This document shows positions 5,920 through 11,522 of a stretch of 13,949 bases of DNA, one piece after another (positions within the stretch are counted from its first letter, which is position 1; each line of letters opens with the position of its first letter). The notes below the pieces were generated by a model that ran no database searches, was not told the origin of the DNA, and was given only the letters and a program-made list of their open reading frames with translations. The position numbers were made by a program, and so were the translations under genes. Origin of the DNA: Microcaldota archaeon. Its GTDB lineage: Archaea > Micrarchaeota > Micrarchaeia > Anstonellales > Bilamarchaeaceae. The stretch is taken from positions 1-13,949 of the forward strand of contig JACCLJ010000041.1 of NCBI GenBank assembly GCA_013425425.1, read 5' to 3'.

Positions 5920-5927
5920 TTTTTAAT
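5920..5927. promoter_or_regulatory. A/T box between divergent rdgB and membrane-protein genes
   Basis: On the plus strand TTTTTAAT is centred 26.5 bases before the ATG at 5950. On the minus strand the same block reads ATTAAAAA and is centred about 29.5 bases before the rdgB ATG at 5894. The 55-base gap offers no better candidate for either gene, so the element probably serves both. Confidence 0.5.
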
Positions 5928-5949
5928 CTATTAGGCATTCATTAATTCC

Positions 5950-6855
5950 ATGGCAGCCACAAAAATCCAGAAAAAGGAAACCGTGGAAAAAAAGGAAGAG
6001 GGGAAAGGCCCCGGGAAGAAAGGCGCGCTTGAGCTCATCAGCGAGACTTTCAACGACGGGATAAAATACCTCGAAAAAAACGTCAGGGACCTTTTCGCCG
6101 ATATGCTGAAAATAGAGGTGCTGAGCCTGGGCGTATTCCTGGTCCTGGCCGCCATTGCGGTCGCACCGTGGTTTATTTTCCTTGTAGCTCCGTCCTTCGA
6201 AGGGCTGAACATCCCGCTGCTTGTATTCTCGGCCATCGTTTTCACGGTTGCATTGCTCCTGTCCGTAGCGATAAGCTCGGTGCAGTACAATGCGGTGGAT
6301 AAGCGCGCGAAAAACGGCGCGGTCGCCATAATCCACCAGAGCCGCCAGAACTTCGTGCCGGTGATCGCATACTATCTTATAATAACGATATTGATGGCCG
6401 TGGCATTTCTTCCGGCAGCCCTGCTTTTCATCTCGGGCAACGTCGTCATGATGCTCGGCGCTTTTGCCCTTCTGCTGCTTGCATTCCTGGTACTGGTCGT
6501 GGCAGGGTTCCTTCTGCAGTTCGGCCTTTGGGAGCTTGTCATAAACAGAAAAGGGCCGTTTGAGAGCATGAAGAGGTCCTACGCGCTCGTTACGCGCGGC
6601 AACATCATAAAGATACTGCTTTTCGACATCTGTTTCTTTGTCGCATCCTTCGGATTCGGCCTGATATTCTCGGTGCTGAATTACATCGTGCAGATAATCG
6701 CATCGCTGTTCGAGCTGCTGAACGCGGAGCTTGGACTTGCCGCTTCCCTGCTTGCGAGCCTGCTCGTCTCTGCGGTAGAAGGCGCGGTAATCGGGGCGGT
6801 GTTGCTGCCTTTCGCATACCTGTTCTGGAAGAAACTCGAAGAGCTCGGTGGTTAA
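5950..6855 (+). CDS. Polytopic membrane protein A (unknown function, paralogue of the next gene)
   Basis: I do not recognise a named family. The 301-residue protein has a lysine/glutamate-rich cytoplasmic N-terminus (1-25), an amphipathic stretch, and about six hydrophobic segments: 57-80, 87-110, 135-162, 165-192, 218-247 and 261-290. Three motifs recur in the following gene in the same order: SVQYNAVD (110-117), ELVINRKGPFESMKRS (195-210) followed by LV and NI, and LPFAYLFWKKL near the C-terminus. This layout recalls the loosely defined membrane domains (DUF4013, GPDPase-membrane type) common in prokaryotes, but that is only a resemblance. The leaderless start at 5950 fits the TATA-like box at 5920-5927. 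The next gene begins one base after the stop, so the two are surely co-translated and may form a heteromer. Confidence 0.85.
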   Translation: MAATKIQKKETVEKKEEGKGPGKKGALELISETFNDGIKYLEKNVRDLFADMLKIEVLSLGVFLVLAAIAVAPWFIFLVAPSFEGLNIPLLVFSAIVFTVALLLSVAISSVQYNAVDKRAKNGAVAIIHQSRQNFVPVIAYYLIITILMAVAFLPAALLFISGNVVMMLGAFALLLLAFLVLVVAGFLLQFGLWELVINRKGPFESMKRSYALVTRGNIIKILLFDICFFVASFGFGLIFSVLNYIVQIIASLFELLNAELGLAASLLASLLVSAVEGAVIGAVLLPFAYLFWKKLEELGG

Positions 6856-6856
6856 G

Positions 6857-7810
6857 ATGGTCCGGCTCAGGATGGTCATCGACTGCTTCAAGGAGGCATG
6901 GGCATTCCTCAGGCAGTCCGGCCGCCAGACTTTTTTGAAACTGCTGGAGATAAACATTTACTCCGCCATTGTGCTGCTGTTCTTTGTTCTGCTCGGCATA
7001 GGCGCCGCATTTGGGCTTAATCTGCTGACTAAACCTACCGGAGACATAAACGAATTAAGCGTGCTGCTTGCAACGTTCGACCTTATGGCGGTGATTTTGG
7101 GCACGATAGCCCTGATTCTGGTTTTCGCCGTTCTTGCAATCTCGGGCGTTTTCCTAAGCACCGTAATAGACTCGGTTTCCTACAACATTGTCGACGGCAT
7201 GTTCTCCGGGAAAAGCATCAGCATAAAATCGCAGTTCAAAAAGAATTTTTTTCCAATGCTGAGGTGGTTTATTTTCTGGCTGGTTATAAGCGGAATAATA
7301 TTTTCATTTTATGCCGCCTTCCTTGTATATGTATTTACTGAAGCGATGAACAACCCCGCAGTGATAGAAGAATACGAGGGAGGTTCTGGCAGCATCCGGG
7401 TAGTTGGCAATTTGCTGGAGGGAATAATCGGCCTGGTTGCCGCAGTGGTCGGTTTCTTCCTGACTTTCGCCATGTACGAGCTGGTTATTGCGAGGCAGGG
7501 GCTTTTCCCATCAATGTCCCGCTCCATCAGCCTCGTTAAAAACAACTTCATTGAAACGCTGGCATTCCTGTCCGTTCTGGAGATAATAACGACAGTGATC
7601 GCCCTGCCCCTTGCAATCGTCCTTATCATCGGAATCTTTGCACTGGCCATGGTGGCAATCGCCTCTTCCGGCATGCTCATATGGATTGTTATCCTGGGCG
7701 GTTTGCCCCTGCTGGCATTGCTGATTGCTTTGGGGGTTCTAGAGCAGACGATTATACTCCCGGCGACCTATATCTACTGGAAGAAACTGCAAAGCAAAGA
7801 ACAAATCTGA
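6857..7810 (+). CDS. Polytopic membrane protein B (unknown function, paralogue of the previous gene)
   Basis: A 317-residue protein related to the preceding gene. Numbered from the ATG at 6857, it has hydrophobic segments near 33-57, 67-100, 135-161, 185-212, 236-264, 266-284 and 286-303. It shares SVSYNIVD (106-113), ELVIARQGLFPSMSRS (208-223) followed by LV and N, and LPATYIYWKKL (301-311) with protein A. It lacks A's charged N-terminal tail. A negatively charged insert (EEYEGGSG, 171-178) lies between two helices. GGTGG about six bases upstream of the ATG at 6857 supports that start, although a GTG at 6848 overlapping the upstream stop is possible. The one-base gap to gene A indicates an operon. 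Function is unknown: the repeated soluble-facing motif after the fourth helix is the best handle for a family assignment. Confidence 0.85.
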   Translation: MVRLRMVIDCFKEAWAFLRQSGRQTFLKLLEINIYSAIVLLFFVLLGIGAAFGLNLLTKPTGDINELSVLLATFDLMAVILGTIALILVFAVLAISGVFLSTVIDSVSYNIVDGMFSGKSISIKSQFKKNFFPMLRWFIFWLVISGIIFSFYAAFLVYVFTEAMNNPAVIEEYEGGSGSIRVVGNLLEGIIGLVAAVVGFFLTFAMYELVIARQGLFPSMSRSISLVKNNFIETLAFLSVLEIITTVIALPLAIVLIIGIFALAMVAIASSGMLIWIVILGGLPLLALLIALGVLEQTIILPATYIYWKKLQSKEQI

Positions 7811-7819
7811 AAAGATTTG
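7802..7819. repeat. Inverted repeat over the stop codon of membrane protein B
   Basis: CAAATC and GATTTG are exact complements separated by six bases, and the TGA stop codon sits in the loop. It could fold as a weak RNA hairpin at the end of the operon or act as a protein-binding dyad. It is AT-rich and short, so chance cannot be excluded. Confidence 0.4.
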
Positions 7820-7829
7820 GTCTATTCGG

Positions 7830-7845
7830 AAATTCGATAGAATTT
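7830..7845. repeat. Inverted repeat upstream of the 112-residue protein
   Basis: AAATTC and GAATTT form a perfect 6-bp dyad around GATA. It lies 11 bases after the previous inverted repeat, in the 66-base gap between genes. Its position, 32 bases before a start codon, would suit an operator or part of a promoter. Low complexity makes this tentative. Confidence 0.35.
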
Positions 7846-7876
7846 ACGATACAATGAAAAAAATTGAGGTGGGCTG

Positions 7877-8215
7877 ATGTACCATATCGGAAAAACAGTT
7901 GAAGTCATATCCCAGGCGAAAGACAGGAGAATAAAGAGCGCGGACACGAAAGTCCAAGCACTGGTTGCCATGTGGGATGAGAACATGCTAGTGCTCGAAG
8001 TCGACAAGAAAATCGCGGGCGCGCTTGCTGCAGGCGATTATGTCCTTGCTGACTACAGCCCGGTTTCGGAAGAGTCGCCCTACAGGAAGATGATAATAAC
8101 GAAGATACTCCCCGCGGAAAAAGGGAGGAAGATATGGGATGAGTTCCAGAAAATGCTTTCCAAAAAGAAGTCGGCGGTTTCGCAGGTCCCGGGCGGAAAC
8201 CTTCCATACCGGTAG
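7877..8215 (+). CDS. Conserved-looking small soluble protein of unknown function
   Basis: A 112-residue protein without membrane segments, starting MYHIGKTVEVISQAKD. The first two thirds look like a compact alternating beta/alpha domain, with VQALVAMWDENMLVLEVDKKIAG, then GDYVLADYSPVSEESPYRKMIITKIL. The GDYVLADY stretch resembles a strand-turn-strand in an OB- or SH3-like barrel, but that is a guess from pattern. The last 30 residues are basic (KKKSAV) and may be disordered or bind nucleic acid. The start has an excellent ribosome-binding site, GAGGTGG at 7866-7872, four bases before the ATG. It follows the membrane-protein pair by 66 bases with two small dyads in between, so it may share that operon or have its own promoter. 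Its stop codon faces that of the opposing small gene across three bases. Confidence 0.8.
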   Translation: MYHIGKTVEVISQAKDRRIKSADTKVQALVAMWDENMLVLEVDKKIAGALAAGDYVLADYSPVSEESPYRKMIITKILPAEKGRKIWDEFQKMLSKKKSAVSQVPGGNLPYR

Positions 8216-8218
8216 CGG

Positions 8219-8428
8219 CTATATCCTTTTTCCGGCATAAAGCCCTTTTGGCTCCCCGCCTATCCATACCTCGTACATGGCTATTTCGCCGCGCTTTCTT
8301 TTCACTATCTCAGTTTCATAGCCTTCCGCTTCGTATCTTTCGGCAATCGCGTTGGCTTCCTCGATGTTCATCGTTCTCGCAACGCACCTGAGCATGGGTT
8401 TTTCCCCGATTATCTTATCCTCATTCAT
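8219..8428 (-). CDS. Hypothetical small protein (69 residues)
   Basis: I do not recognise this protein. It reads as one small beta-alpha-beta-beta unit: LRCVARTM as a strand, NIEEANAIAERYEAEGY as a helix, and ETEIVKRKRGEIAMYEVWIGGEP as two further strands. This is the general outline of SPOR-like or ACT-like mini-domains, without a decisive motif. There is no signal or membrane segment. The ATG at 8428 overlaps the end of an upstream 59-residue ORF by eight bases, so the two are probably co-translated. An internal methionine at residue 12 is an alternative start. It converges on the 112-residue gene with three bases between stops. Codon use looks like that of its neighbours, which supports it being real. 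Confidence 0.65.
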   Translation of the reverse strand: MNEDKIIGEKPMLRCVARTMNIEEANAIAERYEAEGYETEIVKRKRGEIAMYEVWIGGEPKGLYAGKRI

Positions 8429-8600
8429 TGTTTTCTACCGTCCAGCAGAAATTTGCGGGTTCCCGATTATCTGGCTTTTCCTTTTTTGGGTGCCCTCTTT
8501 CTCCTATCGCTTCCAGCAGTGGCTTGAAAAGCCTGGAAAATACGCGTTCCGGGTCTTTGTCCTGTTTTTTCAGCTGCTCTGCCCTTGCCTTCTGCTCCAT
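8421..8600 (-). CDS. Short charged hypothetical protein (59 residues)
   Basis: A 59-residue ORF fills the otherwise empty gap between two minus-strand genes. It starts MEQKARAEQLKKQDKDPERVF (split here after 21 residues only in description), continues with SRLFKPLLEAIGERG, and ends CWTVENNE. The first 45 residues are rich in Lys, Glu, Gln and Arg and likely helical, with no membrane segment. A 12-base A/T palindrome-like element at 8619-8630 is centred 24.5 bases upstream of the ATG, so a leaderless start is plausible. The TGA overlaps the next gene's ATG by eight bases. No family is recognised. The open frame continues a further 17 codons upstream without ATG, GTG or TTG, so a longer product would need a rare start. 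It is real with moderate confidence. Confidence 0.5.
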   Translation of the reverse strand: MEQKARAEQLKKQDKDPERVFSRLFKPLLEAIGERGHPKKEKPDNREPANFCWTVENNE

Positions 8601-8618
8601 GCTCTCATCTTCTCCAGC

Positions 8619-8630
8619 GAATTTTAATTC
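8619..8630 (-). promoter_or_regulatory. Possible promoter of the two small minus-strand genes
   Basis: On the minus strand this is GAATTAAAATTC. It overlaps the stop codon of the deaminase gene and is centred about 24.5 bases from the ATG at 8600. The spacing suits a leaderless transcript of the 59- and 69-residue genes. Confidence 0.4.
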
Positions 8631-9105
8631 AATACGTCCCGCATTTCCTGAGCAGTTTCCACTGCTTCAGCTGCTTCCGGCATTCCCTTGCGAGCACTCC
8701 GCCGGTTATTTCAACTGCAGACCCGCCCTTTCTTTTCATCTCTTTATTCGAAACCGTCAGCTCGTGGAATCCGGCCTTTTTTGCATCCTTTATGGAAGCG
8801 CCGTAAACTATCCTATCCATCCTGGCCCAGTGTATCGCGGAAAAGCACATGGGGCATGGCTCTGTTGTGGAGTAAATCGTGCAGCCTTTCAGCTTTACGC
8901 TCTTCAGTTTCCTGTTTGCATTCCTTATCGCGACTATTTCACCATGCGCGGTTATGTCCGTATCCGCCCAAACTTCGTTATGCCCTCTGGCGATTATCCT
9001 CTTGTTCTTCACTATTACGGCACCGAATGGAGCCTGGCCGGCGTTCACTCCCCTTTCGCAGATTTTTATCGCCTCGCGCATGAACTTTTCATCTTCCGCT
9101 TTCAT
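8629..9105 (-). CDS. Nucleobase/nucleoside deaminase of the cytidine deaminase fold (guanine deaminase-like)
   Basis: A zinc-dependent deaminase of about 158 residues (from the ATG at 9105). The N-terminus (MKAEDEKFMREAIKIC, then ERGVNAGQAPFGAVIV) resembles bacterial GuaD-type guanine deaminases in length and motif order. The zinc ligands are His54 in TAHGE and Cys84 and Cys87 in TEPCPMC; Glu56 would be the proton shuttle. The first motif reads HGE, not the usual HAE, an uncommon but conservative change. FSAIHWARMDRIVYGAS follows, typical of this subgroup. Substrate is uncertain: guanine, cytosine or a tRNA adenosine are all within the fold, but the size and the NAGQAPFGAV start favour a free base or nucleoside. 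ATGs at 9153 and 9114 are alternatives; 9153 is almost on top of the TATA box, so it is disfavoured. It diverges from ubiX. Confidence 0.88.
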   Translation of the reverse strand: MKAEDEKFMREAIKICERGVNAGQAPFGAVIVKNKRIIARGHNEVWADTDITAHGEIVAIRNANRKLKSVKLKGCTIYSTTEPCPMCFSAIHWARMDRIVYGASIKDAKKAGFHELTVSNKEMKRKGGSAVEITGGVLARECRKQLKQWKLLRKCGTY

Positions 9106-9152
9106 GCTTATCATTCCCTTTTCGTCAACAGTCTGAATCTTCGCCTTATTCA

Positions 9153-9160
9153 TTTATAAA
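9153..9160. promoter_or_regulatory. Palindromic TATA box shared by the deaminase (-) and ubiX (+)
   Basis: A second perfect TTTATAAA palindrome. Its centre is 26.5 bases before the ubiX ATG at 9183, exactly the geometry of the sod/rtcA box, so ubiX mRNA should be leaderless. On the minus strand it predicts a start near 9130, upstream of the deaminase ATGs at 9114 and 9105. Confidence 0.65.
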
Positions 9161-9182
9161 GAATTCACAAGCCAATAATCCC

Positions 9183-9716
9183 ATGAAGATACTCGTAGCC
9201 ATAACCGGAGCGTCGGGCCTCCAGTATGGAGTGCGGCTTGCGGAAGTCCTGAAAAAGCAGAAGCATGACGTTTGCATTGTTGCAAGCGATGCGGCAAAGG
9301 CGGTTGCGGAATACGAGAGGGTGAAGCTGCCGAAAGCCGATTATGGTGAAGACGATTTCCAATGCCCTTACGTTTCCGGCTCGAATCCGCCTGATGCGAT
9401 GGTTGTTGCGCCATGCTCGCTCAAGACGCTCGGCCAGATTGCAAACGGAATCGCGTCGAATGTAATAACTCGTTCCGCCGAAGTCACTCTGAAGGAGAGA
9501 AAAAAATTAATCCTGCTCGTCCGCGAGACGCCGCTCTCGCTCATTGCGATAGAGAATATGCGGAGGGTTGCGCTCGCAGGCGGCGTCGTCATGCCCGCCT
9601 GCCCCGGCTTCTACCATAAGCCTAAAAAGATTGGGGATGTTATTGATTTCGTGGTGGCGAGGGTGCTTGACCATCTAGGGATAAGGCAGGATCTGATGAA
9701 AAGGTGGAAATCATGA
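9183..9716 (+). CDS. ubiX: Flavin prenyltransferase UbiX
   Basis: It attaches a prenyl group to reduced FMN to make prenylated FMN, the cofactor of UbiD decarboxylases. The 177-residue protein shows GASG at 9-12, APCSLKTLGQIANGIASNVITRSAEV at 76-101, RETPLS at 114-119 and PACPGFY at 138-144, the family's phosphate-, flavin- and prenyl-binding segments. Length is standard. The ATG at 9183 has no Shine-Dalgarno motif but sits at the predicted transcript start. Its stop overlaps the ubiD start as ATGA, so cofactor maker and user are translated together. Archaea lack the classical bacterial ubiquinone role, so the cofactor probably serves the UbiD encoded next door. Confidence 0.96.
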   Translation: MKILVAITGASGLQYGVRLAEVLKKQKHDVCIVASDAAKAVAEYERVKLPKADYGEDDFQCPYVSGSNPPDAMVVAPCSLKTLGQIANGIASNVITRSAEVTLKERKKLILLVRETPLSLIAIENMRRVALAGGVVMPACPGFYHKPKKIGDVIDFVVARVLDHLGIRQDLMKRWKS

Positions 9717-11020
9717 GCATGTCGTTCCGCGATTTCATAGAAAAACTCGACAAGGAAGGCAAGCTTCTCAAGGCAAAGAAGAAGGTTTCACTGAGGCTGG
9801 AGACGGCCTCGCTGCTGGATTCCGTCGAGCCCAAGCCGCTTCTTGCAGAAGTGAAGGAATCGGAATATCGGATTGCCGGGAACGTGTTCGCCACGAAAGA
9901 CCTTGTCGCGGAATATCTCGGCTGCAGGCGGGAAGAGCTTGTGAAGAAGATGCTGCATGCGATAGAGAATCCGTCCGAGCCGAAGCTTGTGGAGAAAAGC
10001 GAAGCCCCGGTGCTTGAGAACACCATTGCAAACGTCGACCTCAACCGGATGCCGGTGCCGCTGCACCTTGAAAAGGATGGCGGGCCGTACTATACGTCCG
10101 CCGTGGTGATTGCAAACGATAAACAGCACGGAAGAAACCTTTCATTCCATCGCATGATGGTCATTGGAAAAGACAGGGTAGTTGCAAGGATACTTCCGCG
10201 GCATCTGGATGAATTCATAACGAGAGCCGAAGCGAACGGCGGCGAGCTGGACATCGCATTTGTGGTAGGCGCGCCGATAAACGTCCTTCTTGGCGGTGCG
10301 ACTTCCGTTGAAATCGGCATGGACGAGATGAAGATTGCCAATACGCTCATGCCCGTCAGGACGGTGAAGCTTGACAACGGGATAGAGGTGCCTGCCGATG
10401 CCGAGTTCGTTTACGAAGGCGTCGTAACCAAGGAGGAAGCGGATGAAGGGCCTTTCCTGGACCTCACCGGCACTTATGACATCGTCAGGAAACAGAGGGT
10501 ATTCAAGATAACGAAGATCCATCACCGCAAAGATGCAATCCATCACGTCCTCCTTCCCGGCGAAGCGGAGCACAAGGTGCTTATGGGAATGCCCCGCGAG
10601 CCGACGATCTGGCGCGAAGTGAACAAGGTTGCGGAATGCACCGGCGTGAACATAACGCACGGCGGATGCTCCTGGCTCCATGCTGTCCTGTCGATAAAGA
10701 AGAAAAACGAGGATGACGGAAGCAAGGCGATCACTGCCGCATTCACGGGCCACAAATCGCTGAAACACGTCGTTATCGTGGATGACGATATAGACGTGAA
10801 TGATATGGAAAACGTGGAATGGGCCATTGCCACGAGGGTTCAGGGAGACCGCGATATTCTCATGCTGAAAGACCAGAAAGGCTCCTCGCTCGATCCGTCG
10901 GCCAATCCGATGACGCGGGCTACGGCGAAAGTAGGCGTGGATGCGACCATGCCTTTGAAAGAAAAGGAGAAATTTAAGAAAGAGGAGTATGGAAAAGTCA
11001 ACTGGAGGGAATACATATGA
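9713..11020 (+). CDS. ubiD: UbiD-family prenyl-FMN decarboxylase (probable anhydromevalonate phosphate decarboxylase)
   Basis: It uses prenylated FMN to remove CO2 from an unsaturated acid. In archaea with the modified mevalonate pathway, a UbiD homologue turns trans-anhydromevalonate 5-phosphate into isopentenyl phosphate. That role is inferred here from lineage and the paired ubiX, not read from residues. The 435-residue protein has NRMPVPLHLEKDGGPYYTSA (111-130), FHRMMV with Arg147, GAPINVLLGGATSVEIG (186-202), PADAEFVYEG (227-236), EGPFLDLTG (245-253), VDDDIDVND (356-364) and SSLDPSA (391-397). Arg147 and acidic residues near 231-245 probably form the catalytic Glu-Arg-Glu set. AGGTGG five bases upstream supports the ATG at 9713, giving a four-base ATGA overlap with ubiX; a GTG at 9704 is rejected. 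It overlaps the next gene by ATGA as well. Confidence 0.93.
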   Translation: MSMSFRDFIEKLDKEGKLLKAKKKVSLRLETASLLDSVEPKPLLAEVKESEYRIAGNVFATKDLVAEYLGCRREELVKKMLHAIENPSEPKLVEKSEAPVLENTIANVDLNRMPVPLHLEKDGGPYYTSAVVIANDKQHGRNLSFHRMMVIGKDRVVARILPRHLDEFITRAEANGGELDIAFVVGAPINVLLGGATSVEIGMDEMKIANTLMPVRTVKLDNGIEVPADAEFVYEGVVTKEEADEGPFLDLTGTYDIVRKQRVFKITKIHHRKDAIHHVLLPGEAEHKVLMGMPREPTIWREVNKVAECTGVNITHGGCSWLHAVLSIKKKNEDDGSKAITAAFTGHKSLKHVVIVDDDIDVNDMENVEWAIATRVQGDRDILMLKDQKGSSLDPSANPMTRATAKVGVDATMPLKEKEKFKKEEYGKVNWREYI

Positions 11021-11514
11021 GCGACCTGTTTAAGAAGTTTGAACATCCGATAAACATAGGGCTGAGTTTCGGGCTTGCTTCAGGAGTAATCACAACCCTC
11101 GGTCTGCTTGTTGGGCTTAATGCAGGAACCCATTCGAAACTCGTAGTTCTGGGGGGCATACTTACGATAGCGATAGCCGATGCATTTTCAGATGCATTGG
11201 GCATACACATGTCGGAGGAATCGGAAAACAAGCACACCGAAAGCGAGATATGGGTCGCAACGTTCATGACGTTTTTGTTTAAGTTCATATTCGCTTCGAC
11301 ATTTCTTATTCCGATTCTGCTGCTCAATCTCGACGAAGCGGTCATCGTAAGTATCGCATGGGGTCTTTTCCTGCTCCTGGTTTACAGTTACCGGCTTGCA
11401 AAAAGAGCAAAGATCAGCACGTGGGGCGTCATAAGGGAGCATCTTCTGATTGCCGTACTTGTCATCATTATAACGAACTCCGTGGGCAACTGGATAGCCG
11501 CCAATTTCAGCTAG
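11017..11514 (+). CDS. VIT1/CCC1-like membrane protein (possible metal transporter)
   Basis: A 165-residue integral membrane protein with five predicted helices near 15-35, 42-63, 79-100, 107-126 and 141-163, the number found in VIT1-type iron/manganese transporters. The first helix region (GLSFGLASGVITTLGLLVGL) and the second (LGGILTIAIADAFSDALGIHMSEESE) follow the VIT pattern of a glycine-rich helix, then an A-D-A-x-S helix ending in an acidic E-E-x-E. The long cytoplasmic metal-binding loop of plant and yeast members is replaced by about 15 residues, so it is a compact form. Transport of Fe or Mn is inferred from family only. ATG overlaps the ubiD stop as ATGA; gltX follows after eight bases. 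The metal link to UbiD chemistry (which uses Mn and K) is attractive but unproven. Confidence 0.75.
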   Translation: MSDLFKKFEHPINIGLSFGLASGVITTLGLLVGLNAGTHSKLVVLGGILTIAIADAFSDALGIHMSEESENKHTESEIWVATFMTFLFKFIFASTFLIPILLLNLDEAVIVSIAWGLFLLLVYSYRLAKRAKISTWGVIREHLLIAVLVIIITNSVGNWIAANFS

Positions 11515-11522
11515 GTGTATGG

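Noticed and set aside
5923..6957. 344-residue minus-strand open frame
   Set aside because: It mirrors membrane protein A; it is rich in Gln, His, Arg and Glu from reversed hydrophobic codons and has no motif.
8428..9159. 243-residue plus-strand open frame
   Set aside because: It is antisense to the CDA-fold deaminase and the small ORF; the minus-strand genes carry intact zinc motifs and starts.
11358..11522. Upstream extension of the gltX frame
   Set aside because: It lies inside the VIT-like membrane gene; AGGTG before the ATG at 11523 and the family N-terminus favour the later start.
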